A stretch of 64,000 bases of DNA from assembly GCA_900316645.1 (NCBI GenBank), contig ONDP01000011.1, forward strand, positions 1 through 64,000. The letters are read 5' to 3'. Position 1 is the stretch's first letter. Each line of letters begins with the position of its first letter. Made by a program: the position numbers and the translations under genes. This DNA is from an uncultured Prevotellaceae bacterium (GTDB taxonomy: Bacteria > Bacteroidota > Bacteroidia > Bacteroidales > Bacteroidaceae). Positions 8,176-17,196 of the stretch are shown here, in pieces. Below the pieces are notes generated by a model that was not told where the DNA came from, ran no database searches, and saw only the letters and a program-made list of their open reading frames with translations.

Positions 8176-9431
8176 AGTTTATTGTCATTGGCATAACAGA
8201 CCATCCCAAGCCTTGGTTTCCTCCCGAGGTAATGGACATTATCCAGCAGGGGAGTGTCTTCTCTGGTGGTAAACGCCACCATGAGATAGTGGCACACTTG
8301 CTACCTGCCGATGCCCAATGGATTGATATTACCGTCCCTCTTGATGCCGTCTTCGAACAATATAAGCGTACCCCTCTCTCTTGGAGAGGGGCCAGGGGTG
8401 AGGCTTCCCTCGTCGTCTTCGCCAGCGGCGATCCCTTGTTCTTCGGTTTTGCCAACACTATCAAACGGGAAATGCCTGAGGCAGAGATCGTGCTCTACCC
8501 TACTTTCAATTCCCTCCAGATGTTGGCCCATCGCCTGACGATGCCTTACCACGATATGCGCATTGTCTCGTTGACAGGTCGCCCTTGGCAAGAATTTGAC
8601 AAAGCGCTTATAGAGCACGCCACAAAGATTGGCATCCTGACGGATAAGGAACACACCCCTGCAGCCATTGCCCAGCGGATGCTGGAATATGGTTACAAGG
8701 ACTATACCATGCACATAGGAGAACACCTTGGCAATCCTGCGAAGGAAAAGGTGACGACCTTATCCTTAGAAGAAGCCGCCCTTCGCCAGTTTGAAAGTCC
8801 CAACTGCCTCATACTGTCCCCCTCGGGGGACTATAGGGGGGTCCGCCCTTTCGGCATTCCTGAATCAGCCTTTGAACTACTCGACGGGCGAGAGAAGATG
8901 ATCACTAAGATGCCTGTGCGCCTGCTGACACTTCAGGCACTCGGACTCCCCAAGCGCCATGTGTTCTGGGATATAGGCTTCTGTACAGGCAGTGTCTCTA
9001 TTGAGGCCCGCCTGCAATTCCCTCATCTGCATGTTTGCTCGTTTGAAGTACGTCCTGAGTGTGAGGCTATCATACAAGATAATGCCCACCGCTTTGGGGC
9101 TCCAGGCATCGATGTACATATCGGTGACTTCCTTGAGACAGATATTAATTCGCTTCCTCGTCCTGATGCTGTTTTCATAGGAGGACACGGAGGTCGTCTC
9201 AAGGCCATCATGGCAAAGGTCCTCTCTGTTCTCGCTCCCAACGGTGTCATGGTCTTTAACAGTGTTACCTCGCCCAAGGTGCCAACAGATAGTCACAAAC
9301 TTTGGGATGAAGCTTGCCAGGAGCTGAATCTCCTGCAAGCACCACCATTACATATACAACTCAACGACTATAACCCTATTGAGATTTTGTCAGCTTCTGC
9401 ACATACTTCACAGGAGTGCCTTCGCCTTTGA
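8172..9431 (+). CDS. cbiET: Cobalt-precorrin-7 C5-methyltransferase / C15-methyltransferase (decarboxylating) fusion CbiE-CbiT (CobL type)
   Basis: Methylates C5 and C15 and removes the acetate carboxylate of ring C. The 419-residue chain has a CbiE domain (residues 1 to about 205; VVFASGDPLFFGF and YPTFNSLQMLAHRL) and a class I methyltransferase CbiT domain (about 225-419; DIGFCTGSVSIEA is the SAM-binding motif, then SFEVRPECEAIIQDNA). The ATG at 8172 was chosen over upstream starts because it gives the canonical MKFIVIGI. Two GC-rich palindromes are translated in frame, at residues about 66-78 and 216-225, the second at the domain junction. The 3' end overlaps the minus-strand TolB-like gene by about 55 bp. 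Confidence 0.91.
   Translation: MKFIVIGITDHPKPWFPPEVMDIIQQGSVFSGGKRHHEIVAHLLPADAQWIDITVPLDAVFEQYKRTPLSWRGARGEASLVVFASGDPLFFGFANTIKREMPEAEIVLYPTFNSLQMLAHRLTMPYHDMRIVSLTGRPWQEFDKALIEHATKIGILTDKEHTPAAIAQRMLEYGYKDYTMHIGEHLGNPAKEKVTTLSLEEAALRQFESPNCLILSPSGDYRGVRPFGIPESAFELLDGREKMITKMPVRLLTLQALGLPKRHVFWDIGFCTGSVSIEARLQFPHLHVCSFEVRPECEAIIQDNAHRFGAPGIDVHIGDFLETDINSLPRPDAVFIGGHGGRLKAIMAKVLSVLAPNGVMVFNSVTSPKVPTDSHKLWDEACQELNLLQAPPLHIQLNDYNPIEILSASAHTSQECLRL
8369..8404. repeat. GC-rich palindromic element in cbiE domain
   Basis: CCCCTCTC (8371-8378) and GAGAGGGG (8384-8391) form perfect arms; followed by GGGGTGAGG as in the cbiB element. In frame: TPLSWRGARGE. Confidence 0.85.
8817..8844. repeat. GC-rich palindrome at CbiE-CbiT junction
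   Basis: GTCCCCC-TC-GGGGGAC, then TATAGGGGGG. Read as LSPSGDYRGVRPF, partly replacing linker sequence. Confidence 0.75.
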
Positions 9432-10852
9432 GGATTTCAGCAAAGGTTTGCGGTTTGGTAGTGACAGGTCCATGCATGAATTCTGGGATGTTATAGCATC
9501 TCATGAACTGACGGTGATAATCTGGGTCTGCACTGGGTAATTCGAATGGTTTGGTGCCGTGCCCGTTGTTGTCAATGTGGGCAAAGAAGGGACGGGTATA
9601 GGTACCGTCATCACGGCGACTACTGAAGACTACCCATTTGCCATTGCTCGACCATGAATGGTAACTCTCAGTGTCAGGTGAGTTTATTTCCTGTAGGGCT
9701 CTTGCCTGACCTGTCTGCAGGTCGAGCAGCCAGAGGTCGGCATCATGGTGCCATATATGGAACACACCGTATTCGGCAAGCGCGAACATCAGGTAACGTC
9801 CATCGGGTGAGATGCGTGGTAAGGTAGCACTTTTGTTGAGGCTGTCAGCAGAGAAGACAAGTTCGCGGGGCCCGAAAGCCATGGTCTCTGGGTTGAAACG
9901 CTTGCGGTAAATATTATATTTTATCTCCTGCGAACGTTTGATGATCTCATCGACTTTCGTCAGGGCAGAATCCTTCCATTCAAAATGGGCACTGCAGTAG
10001 TAAAGAGTCTTGCCATCAGGAGCCCATGCTGGGAAAACCTCCAGTTCGTTGGCATCGTTCTCGAGATTGGTCACTTCGCCCTTGTCAATATCGTAGGCAA
10101 TCAGGTCGCTCTCAGAGTCATAGACTTCAATCTTGTTGTGATGGGTGGTATGGAAACTTTGGGCGGTCATGTTTGTAGAATAGACAATCAGTTTCAGCCA
10201 GGGATGCCAGGCGGGATAGACGCCTGCCGAAAGGATGGAGTCGTTCTTCATGTCCACCTTCTTGATGTGCCCATCATAGGCGATGATCGTGCCACCAAAG
10301 TTCTGACGGGCATGAAACTGCATGCGCTCTACATTGTCCCTCCTTTTCAATACTGCAAAGCATATTGTCGTAGATAACACTTTCGTCGTAGTTTTCCAAA
10401 CAGCGTTGACTAATGGTTAGCGACTCGTAATTGACAAAAGAAGGATAGATAAGACGGTAACTCAGATGACTGTCTATGCTGTCCGGTGACACAAAGATAC
10501 TGAATGGCTGATAGTGCGTCCAACGGTCACCCTTTCGGGCATAGACATCCACCTTGATAGCACCGCCCTTTGCTTTTTCCGTCAGCATCCGCCAATCGTC
10601 CAATGCCGGCTGTACTTTGTCAGCAAAGACAAGTTCCTCATCGCATGCGGTATAACGGGCAATCATCTCGTCAGCTTTCTCGTCAAGTTCAAAGGTAAGC
10701 GGAGCGATATTTATTGGAACGGTTACGTTGGTATAGTCGGGATAGATGTCCGGCAACACCTTGGAGTCAGTATATACTTCTGGCACGGAAGGTCCCGAAC
10801 AACCCATTATCATTAGGCAACATCCTATATAAACTAATTTTCTCATCGTCAC
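9376..10852 (-). pseudogene. TolB-like (PD40 propeller) lipoprotein gene, frameshifted
   Basis: Two overlapping frames make one protein. The upstream frame (start 10852, usable to about 10345) begins as a lipoprotein (MTMRKLVYIGCCLMIMGC) with a family N-terminal domain ending ESVIYDNMLC. The downstream frame resumes at KRRDNVERMQFHARQNFGG (about 10338) and continues to 9376 through PD40 blades (YPAWHPWLKLIVYS, FPAWAPDGKTLYY, LPRISPDGRYLMF, YHSWSSNGKWVVFSS). From memory, related Bacteroides proteins have a CxxCH heme-type motif just at this joint; here only the first cysteine and a short remnant are left, as if about 11 bases were deleted. It may be a true pseudogene or a sequencing error. It follows the membrane protein gene in an apparent operon. 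Confidence 0.7.
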
Positions 10853-10862
10853 TATTCAATTC

Positions 10863-12695
10863 TTAATACTCTGGTAACTTGTTCATGGCATAATAGTCAT
10901 AATAATAGGTATCACCGAAGAGAGGGTACAATCCCTGACGCGCAACCTCTATTGTCTCTTTGTAGTAATTGGGAGCTACAGACATGAATCGTCTATAGGA
11001 ATCTTTGACCTCTGCATCGAAAGGCATCGCCTCTACCTCTGCCCTTCCCTCCAGATGGCCGTAGAGATAAGCGGCTTCCTGATAGTAGCGGGGAATGGGA
11101 CCTTGAGGATGTCGTGAGGCATACTCCTTGAAATGATACCAAAACTGATTGATATTCTTGGTCCACAAAGTGGCAAGCAGGCACTGTTCCTGAAATACTG
11201 GGTCATCAACAATAGTTCTTGATGCCAGCTCTGTCATGAGGTATCGTTCCGTGTTGCCCTGATCACCACCAAGTGAATTCTTGTAATGGAGCATATGGGT
11301 GATAGGCTCACGCTCAGCATCTTTGGCTATCAGTTCTGGATGGTCTAAAAGCGTCTCAGCCTGTTCTGCCCAATCACGATAGAAGAGCGTCTGCTTCAAA
11401 ACATGGATATACTTACGGGCAAGGGGCTTATCACCACTCAATAAGGCGCAATTTGCCAGCAACTGATAGTCTTCCAGACGGAAACCGAATAAGACACCCA
11501 TTTCCATGCACAAACGGTTACAATAGTTCAGCATCCCATATTGGTAGTAAATTTGCGGACCGATAACCATCATCAAACGCATGGCAAAAGGAGCAGCATA
11601 GGCCTTGGATCCGTTTTTGTAAAGGAACATGTCATCCCCTTGCCTACCGATACGTGAGAGGGCAAGGTTCCGCATCATCACAATAGATCGTGTCGGTTCG
11701 TCCTTTTGGGTGACAGCTTCTTCCAATACCCCTCTCCAATCACACTGGGCGATACGATGCTGCATAACCAACTCATGGTGGAAATTCTCGTCCTTCATCC
11801 AAAAGTGATAAACGCTACCCACTATCAGAATGGTAACAATAGTCTGGCACCCCAGATATTTAAATCTCTTCATAGGCTTTACATCCTGATTCCCCGCATG
11901 ATAAGTTACAGTCAGAAAGACAAAAAACAGTGCCAAAAGATAGAAAGGTATATAATAGGCATGGAACTCCTCGGTCGTAATGAAGACGGGTAATTCTGCC
12001 CATAGGACATTCGCCAAATTCGTTTGGTAATACACGAAGCGATAGTATAATAGAGGTACTGCTGCTATACTTAAAATGGCCATCAAACAACATACAATAG
12101 CTTCTGTACGACGGGCCGACAATCGCCACGTCCAAAGTCCCATCAACAGCGTGGCAGCTAATCCGTAGATACCTAAAAGAGGATAGCCTATGACGGTAGT
12201 GAGAACTAAACAGACAGCACGCAGGCAGTATTTGTCGGGGATGTATCGAAAAGCCCATAACAGAGCTACTACAGCCGTCGTTCCGATAGTCGTTACAAAG
12301 AAATGCCCTTTCAGTTTCAGAACATAAATCCAATATCCCATATCCATATTGGCAATCAATAAGATAGCAACGGGAATAAGCATTAGGATAGCCCAACGGT
12401 CGGAGATGCAGAATGTCTTTTTCGTTAGTGTCATCAGCAGAAGCCACCAGCTACAAAGCAACAAAACACCCAACCATGGATAGTATAGAAACTGCGTAAA
12501 CCATGTACCCATCCATGTGAGCAGACCACCTGGCACTATCATTTGCTCCTTCAAAAATAACACCGAGTAAAGAAAGAGGTTTTTCTCCTGCACCTTCCAG
12601 AGTTGGTCACTCTCAAATATGAGCAAGGCTCCGGCAATGATTGCCAGAGCACCCAACCACATGACTACTGTCAGATGTTTCTTAAGCCATTTCAT
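10863..12695 (-). CDS. Polytopic membrane protein, DUF6057-like
   Basis: The 610-residue protein has about nine to ten hydrophobic segments in residues 1-300 (for example VMWLGALAIIAGALLIF, GVLLLCSWWLLLM, AILMLIPVAILLIANM) and a soluble C-terminal half (about 305-610) of helical, TPR-like character (YCNRLCMEMGVLFGFRLEDYQLLANCALLSGDKPLARKY in pieces). I recognise it as a Bacteroidota family of unknown function, probably DUF6057, usually beside the TolB-like gene that follows. A minus-strand -7 box (TAACTTTG) lies at 12719-12726. Function unknown. Confidence 0.55.
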   Translation of the reverse strand: MKWLKKHLTVVMWLGALAIIAGALLIFESDQLWKVQEKNLFLYSVLFLKEQMIVPGGLLTWMGTWFTQFLYYPWLGVLLLCSWWLLLMTLTKKTFCISDRWAILMLIPVAILLIANMDMGYWIYVLKLKGHFFVTTIGTTAVVALLWAFRYIPDKYCLRAVCLVLTTVIGYPLLGIYGLAATLLMGLWTWRLSARRTEAIVCCLMAILSIAAVPLLYYRFVYYQTNLANVLWAELPVFITTEEFHAYYIPFYLLALFFVFLTVTYHAGNQDVKPMKRFKYLGCQTIVTILIVGSVYHFWMKDENFHHELVMQHRIAQCDWRGVLEEAVTQKDEPTRSIVMMRNLALSRIGRQGDDMFLYKNGSKAYAAPFAMRLMMVIGPQIYYQYGMLNYCNRLCMEMGVLFGFRLEDYQLLANCALLSGDKPLARKYIHVLKQTLFYRDWAEQAETLLDHPELIAKDAEREPITHMLHYKNSLGGDQGNTERYLMTELASRTIVDDPVFQEQCLLATLWTKNINQFWYHFKEYASRHPQGPIPRYYQEAAYLYGHLEGRAEVEAMPFDAEVKDSYRRFMSVAPNYYKETIEVARQGLYPLFGDTYYYDYYAMNKLPEY

Positions 12696-12746
12696 ACCTT
12701 GTCATACTATTTTTTGTGCAAAGTTAGCGATTCTTTCGGATAAATC

Positions 12747-12777
12747 ATTGGGGTATGAAGTTTTTTTGTTAATTTTG
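12747..12777 (+). promoter_or_regulatory. Promoter for cbiGF-scpB-cbiJD
   Basis: ATTG at 12747-12750 (one mismatch to TTTG), 19-base spacer, TAATTTTG at 12770-12777; the start codon is at 12803. No B12 riboswitch is visible between them. Confidence 0.65.
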
Positions 12778-12802
12778 TCACTGGAAAGTATTGCAAATTG
12801 AC

Positions 12803-14578
12803 ATGAAGACAGCAATTATACTGATTAGTGAGGCTGGACAGGATATTGCCGACCTCCTGAAGAGAGAATTAGGTGCCCAGTTGATGAAGCGAACTGACGT
12901 TGGAAAACAATGGAAGAAATTTGACGCCTTCATCTTTATTGGAGCTATGGGCATCTGTGTACGCACCATTGCGCCCTATGTCAAGGATAAGCATGAAGAC
13001 CCTGCTGTTGTCTGCGTGGACAGTCTCGGGCTGAACGCTGTTTCGGTCTTATCAGGACATATCGGTGGCGCCAACGACTTGGCACACGATGTGGCTGCCA
13101 TCATCGGAGCACGGGAAGTCATCACTACCCAGAGTGACAATGCTGGACTATGGGCACTCGATACGTTTGCCGAACGCTTCAACTGGGCCATTGCCAGCGA
13201 TGATGACATGAACGAATGTATTTCTGCTTTCGTCAATCGCCAACCCACCGCCCTGCTGATGGAAATCCGTGACGAGGGTACCGACTATCTGGAGAAGACA
13301 CTGCCCCCTCACGTTACTGTCGTCAAGAGTCTGGAGGAGGTGGATCCCAAGAAATACAGTCTTGTCATCTTGGTGACACCCTATAATCTCTGTGTGCCTT
13401 ATGGCATTCTCGAACTGCATTTCGTACCTATGATAGCTGCCTTGGGCTTTGGACTCGCCAATCATCCTGATGACTATGAATACATCTACGACGAAATTGA
13501 CGAAGCGATGAGCCAGATTGGTGTTTTACCTTGCTACAAACGCTATTGCACCATCGATGTGAAGGAGGACGAGGAATTCTGTGCTATGCTGGTTGATGAT
13601 TTAAACGAGGAACTGGTGTTTTATTCCGCTGAGGAACTGGCAAAAGTGGAAGTACCCAATCCCAGCAAGACCGTCGAGAAACATGTGGGCACACCCAGCG
13701 TTTGTGAGGCTGCAGCCATCCTTGGCTCTAACCACGGAAAACTGATTGTACCCAAGGTTAAGGGCAGAAACTGGACTGCCGCCCTTGCCATCGACTACAA
13801 ATATCTCCGTGAGGACAAAGGCCACATAGAGATTGTTGGAGCGGGGCCTGGCGACCCTGATTTGGTCTCCGTGCGAGGAAGGAAAATGTTGGAGCGTGCC
13901 GACCTCATCCTCTATGCAGGTTCACTGGTTCCCAAGGCTTTGACGGCGTGCCATAAGCCTGGTGCCGTGGTTCGCTCGTCGGCTGATATGGCACTCGAAG
14001 AACAATGTATGCTGATGAAGGAGCACTACGATAAAGGACATTACATTGTGCGCCTCCATACTGGCGACCCCTGCATCTTCGGAGCTATCCAGGAGCAGAT
14101 GGCCTTCTTCGATGCCAACGGCATGGACTATCACATCACCCCAGGCATTTCGTCGTTCCTCGCCGCTGCTGCAGAACTGCGCAGTCAGTTCACTATTCCC
14201 GAACGCTGCCAGACCATTATCCTGACGCGTGGCGAAGGGCGCACACCCATGCCTGTAAAAGAACAGCTGCACCTGCTGGCTCGCAGTCAGAGCACCATGT
14301 GCATCTTTCTCTCTGCCGCCATTGTCGACGACGTGCAGCGCGAACTCCTGCAGGAATATCCTGAGGATACGCCCGTCGCTGCCTGCTACCATCTGACATG
14401 GCCCGACCAACGCATCTATCGCGGCGTGTTAAAAGACCTCGCGAAGATCGTTCACGACAACCACCTCACCCTCACTACGATGCTCGTGGTTGGTGAGGCT
14501 ATCGACAACCGCACAGGTCTCTCTGAGTTATACAACAAACACTTCACCCACCTCTTTAGGCAGGGTGAAGCATCATAA
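12803..14578 (+). CDS. cbiGF: Cobalt-precorrin-5A hydrolase / cobalt-precorrin-4 C11-methyltransferase fusion (CbiG-CbiF)
   Basis: A 591-residue chain joining two consecutive steps. N-terminal CbiG domain (MKTAIILISEAGQDIA, then FIGAMGICVRTIAPYVKDK and VLSGHIGGANDLA), a middle region, and the CbiG C-terminal domain with ALGFGLANH-like and TPSVCEAAAIL motifs. From about residue 342, IEIVGAGPGDPDLVSVRG starts the CbiF methylase, with LHTGDPCIFGAIQEQM and TPGISSFLAAAAEL. CbiF adds the C11 methyl and CbiG then opens the lactone and releases acetaldehyde. ATG 12803 was chosen over the TTG at 12791. First gene of a three-gene unit. Confidence 0.93.
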   Translation: MKTAIILISEAGQDIADLLKRELGAQLMKRTDVGKQWKKFDAFIFIGAMGICVRTIAPYVKDKHEDPAVVCVDSLGLNAVSVLSGHIGGANDLAHDVAAIIGAREVITTQSDNAGLWALDTFAERFNWAIASDDDMNECISAFVNRQPTALLMEIRDEGTDYLEKTLPPHVTVVKSLEEVDPKKYSLVILVTPYNLCVPYGILELHFVPMIAALGFGLANHPDDYEYIYDEIDEAMSQIGVLPCYKRYCTIDVKEDEEFCAMLVDDLNEELVFYSAEELAKVEVPNPSKTVEKHVGTPSVCEAAAILGSNHGKLIVPKVKGRNWTAALAIDYKYLREDKGHIEIVGAGPGDPDLVSVRGRKMLERADLILYAGSLVPKALTACHKPGAVVRSSADMALEEQCMLMKEHYDKGHYIVRLHTGDPCIFGAIQEQMAFFDANGMDYHITPGISSFLAAAAELRSQFTIPERCQTIILTRGEGRTPMPVKEQLHLLARSQSTMCIFLSAAIVDDVQRELLQEYPEDTPVAACYHLTWPDQRIYRGVLKDLAKIVHDNHLTLTTMLVVGEAIDNRTGLSELYNKHFTHLFRQGEAS

Positions 14579-14596
14579 ATCAAATATAATAAGTAT

Positions 14597-15403
14597 ATGT
14601 TAGTCAATACCGTTATTAACAATCGCATCTGCTATGTGGAGATGCAAAACGCTGACCATTTTAACTGTCTCAGCGAGGTGATGTGTCAGGATTTGTGTAA
14701 CGCCATTCGTTCGGGCTACGATCAGGAATGCGTGGCTGTCGTCATCAAGGCTCAATGCAAGAAAGGTGTCTGGAGCGCTGGTCACGACATTCGCGAATTG
14801 CCTCAGAATGGTGATGACCCCCTGTCTTACGACGTGCCTATGGAACGTCTACTACGTTGTGTACAGGAAACGGCTATTCCTGTCATTGCCTGCGTCGACG
14901 GTAGCGTGTGGGGCGGAGCCTGTGACCTGTGTCTATCGTGCGACATGATTGTCAGCACCGATATGGCTACCTTTGCCATCACACCCGCCAAGATTGGCAT
15001 ACCTTATAATGCTTCGGGTATCATGCACTTCATCAACCAGTTGGGCATGAACAAGGCCCGCGAGATGTTCTTCCTCGCACAGCCCATCACGGCACAGGAT
15101 GCCCTGAACGTCGGACTCATCAATCGCGTAGTGCCTGCCGATGAACTGGACAACGTCCTGGAGGAACAGTTCCTGAATCCTCTGCGTCGTAACAGCGTGA
15201 TGTCCATCAGCGCCATCAAACGCCAGTTCCGCATCCTCAGCAAGGCCGCTACCGTGCTGTCGTCAGAGAGTTTCGAGCGCATCAACGCCTATCGCACCAA
15301 GGTCTATCAAGGTGCCGACTATCTGGAGGGCATCCATTCGTTCCTCGAAAAACGCGCTCCCGAATACAAAGGCAAAGCCTCCGACCTCGACACCAGCAAG
15401 TAA
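14597..15403 (+). CDS. scpB: Methylmalonyl-CoA decarboxylase (crotonase fold)
   Basis: Decarboxylates methylmalonyl-CoA to propionyl-CoA. It resembles E. coli ScpB/YgfG far more than other crotonases: VWSAGHDIRELPQNGDDPLSYD (His63), GSVWGGACDL (oxyanion-hole glycines 106-107), TPAKIGIPYNASGI (Tyr137) and PITAQDALNVGLINRVV match the decarboxylase's His66, Gly110 and Tyr140 region as I recall them. At 268 residues the length is right. It sits between cbiGF (18 bases) and cbiJD (2 bases), so it is made with B12 enzymes; the B12-dependent mutase that makes its substrate is not in the window. Alternative: another enoyl-CoA hydratase/isomerase. Confidence 0.85.
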   Translation: MLVNTVINNRICYVEMQNADHFNCLSEVMCQDLCNAIRSGYDQECVAVVIKAQCKKGVWSAGHDIRELPQNGDDPLSYDVPMERLLRCVQETAIPVIACVDGSVWGGACDLCLSCDMIVSTDMATFAITPAKIGIPYNASGIMHFINQLGMNKAREMFFLAQPITAQDALNVGLINRVVPADELDNVLEEQFLNPLRRNSVMSISAIKRQFRILSKAATVLSSESFERINAYRTKVYQGADYLEGIHSFLEKRAPEYKGKASDLDTSK

Positions 15404-15405
15404 TA

Positions 15406-17196
15406 ATGATACTGGTATTCGGAGGGACGACGGAAGGTCGCAAAGCAGCAGAGGTGCTGGAAGAGGCTGGCAGTCTCTATTACTATAGCACTAAGACGGG
15501 TGAACAGGAATTGGCCCTGCATCATGGTGTGCGCATTGATGGAGCGCTAGATGCTGAGGCCATGAAAGTGTTTTGCCGCGAGCACCAGATACGACTGATA
15601 GTAGATGCTGCCCATCCGTTTGCGTCAATGCTGCATCGGACGATAGCAGATGTGACGTCTGATAGGCCGATTCCCGTCGTTCGTTACGAACGCATCTATC
15701 CTCCGAGAGACCCTGACATCACTTGGATTGACGACTACTCGCAAGTACCGACAGAAATCCATACCCTTCTTGCCACCACGGGGGTGCAGAGTATCAGTAA
15801 GTTGAAGTGGCTGGAGGAGCAAGGAGTCAAGGCTATCTATAGAATCTTAAGACGCGAGAGCAGTCTTAAGATGGCTTACGAGCAAGGTGCCACCGATGAA
15901 CAACTGTGCTATTTTGAGGATGGTCTCCTGCCAGAAGCAGATGCTATTCTGTTGAAGGAAAGCGGACTCAGTGGCGGATTTGCCGAGAAGGTGGAAGAAG
16001 CGAAAGACAAAGGCATGCGGATTATCGTATTGAAGCGACCAGAGTTTCATTTCGACAACTGCGTCAACGGTCCTTATGGATTAAGAAGAATGGTAGAAAA
16101 GCTGTTGCCAGAGTTCTATCCATTGCATAGCGGACTGACAACTGGCACCTGTGCAACTGCCGCTGCTGTGGGAGCAGCCATGATGAGGGTTCAGGGTTCA
16201 GGGTTAAGGGTTAAGGGTTCAGGGTTCAAGATTCAGGATTTGCCGCAGGAAGTACCTGTCGTTCTGCCCGACGGTGAGACGATTCATGTACCCGTGACTT
16301 ATGGGGACGGATATGTCTCCGTATTCAAGGAGGCTGGCGACGACCCTGATGTGACAAATGGTATTGAGATTAGGGCATGCCTCACCCCCGTCCCCTCCCC
16401 TGAAGGGAAGGGGGGCGTTGTGATTCGGGGGGGAATAGGCGTGGGGAGGTTTACGCTCCCTGGGTTTGACTATCCGCCTGGAGAGCCTGCCATCAACAAA
16501 GGTCCGCGAGAGATGATCCGACGGAATCTGGAACCGTTCACCCTGAACCATGAATCATTAACCGTCGTGATTTCTGTTCCTCAGGGCGAAGAGATTGCCA
16601 AGCGTACATTCAATCCCCGTCTGGGCATTGAGGGTGGTATCTCTATTATCGGTGTGAGCGGTATTGTCGAACCTTTCTCCGAAGAGGCTTTCATCCAAAG
16701 CATCCACAAATGCATGGAGGTGGCAAAGGCCAGTGGTTCACAGCGAGTAGTTATCAATAGCGGAGCTAAGAGTGAGCGATTTGTGAAAGCCCACTATCCC
16801 ACCCTGCCATCACAGGCTTTTGTAGAATATGGCAACTATATCGGTGAGACATTGAAAATAGCCAATGAACTGGGATTTGAGAAGATTACATTAGGCGTCA
16901 TGTTAGGCAAGGCCGTAAAACTGGCAGAAGGGCAATTAGATACACATAGTCGGAAAGGGACAATGAATCTGGCATTCGTCCAGCAGATGCTTGACGAAGC
17001 TAATTGTCAATACTCCATTCAAAATACCCAATTATCGTTGGCTCGCGAATTATGGGAGAAGCTGCCTAAGGAAAAAACGGAAGCTTTCTGCCAAGTTGTT
17101 ATCCGTTATTGTCTGAAGCATTGCAAGCCCTTGGTGCCTCAGGCAGAACTTACTCTTCTATTGATTGCCGACGACGGAACAATACACTCGCTATAA
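15406..17196 (+). CDS. cbiJD: Cobalt-precorrin-6A reductase / cobalt-precorrin-5B C1-methyltransferase fusion (CbiJ-CbiD)
   Basis: A 596-residue chain. Residues 1 to about 232 are CbiJ/CobK: MILVFGGTTEGRKAAEVL (nucleotide-binding start), VDAAHPFASMLHRTI, SISKLKWLEEQ. From about 240, HSGLTTGTCATAAAVGAA opens CbiD, with VSVFKEAGDDPDVTNG, NPRLGIEGGISIIGVSGIV and NYIGETLKIANELG. CbiD methylates C1 and CbiJ reduces the product, consecutive steps. CbiD marks the anaerobic route. Four repeat-derived stretches lie in the CbiD half (residues about 261-277, 326-337, 378-387, 533-544), the most in any gene here, yet all motifs remain. Its 3' end overlaps the convergent permease gene by 47 bp. Confidence 0.93.
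   Translation: MILVFGGTTEGRKAAEVLEEAGSLYYYSTKTGEQELALHHGVRIDGALDAEAMKVFCREHQIRLIVDAAHPFASMLHRTIADVTSDRPIPVVRYERIYPPRDPDITWIDDYSQVPTEIHTLLATTGVQSISKLKWLEEQGVKAIYRILRRESSLKMAYEQGATDEQLCYFEDGLLPEADAILLKESGLSGGFAEKVEEAKDKGMRIIVLKRPEFHFDNCVNGPYGLRRMVEKLLPEFYPLHSGLTTGTCATAAAVGAAMMRVQGSGLRVKGSGFKIQDLPQEVPVVLPDGETIHVPVTYGDGYVSVFKEAGDDPDVTNGIEIRACLTPVPSPEGKGGVVIRGGIGVGRFTLPGFDYPPGEPAINKGPREMIRRNLEPFTLNHESLTVVISVPQGEEIAKRTFNPRLGIEGGISIIGVSGIVEPFSEEAFIQSIHKCMEVAKASGSQRVVINSGAKSERFVKAHYPTLPSQAFVEYGNYIGETLKIANELGFEKITLGVMLGKAVKLAEGQLDTHSRKGTMNLAFVQQMLDEANCQYSIQNTQLSLARELWEKLPKEKTEAFCQVVIRYCLKHCKPLVPQAELTLLLIADDGTIHSL
16187..16235. repeat. Heptamer array in cbiD (seven units)
   Basis: GGGTTCA x2, GGGTTAA x2, GGGTTCA x2, AGATTCA. 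Encodes RVQGSGLRVKGSGFKIQ inserted after the TTGTCATAAA motif. Confidence 0.9.
16381..16416. repeat. GC-rich palindromic element in cbiD
   Basis: CTCACCCCCG, then CCCCTCCCC-TGAA-GGGAAGGGG as imperfect arms; encodes LTPVPSPEGKGGV in frame. Confidence 0.75.
16537..16564. repeat. Degenerate heptamer array in cbiD
   Basis: TTCACCC, TGAACCA, TGAATCA, TTAACCG; encodes EPFTLNHESLTV. Confidence 0.55.
17002..17036. repeat. Degenerate heptamer array in cbiD 3' part
   Basis: AATTGTC, AATACTC, CATTCAA, AATACCC, AATTATC: the 7-bp period is recognisable but units are diverged. Encodes NCQYSIQNTQLS. Confidence 0.45.
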
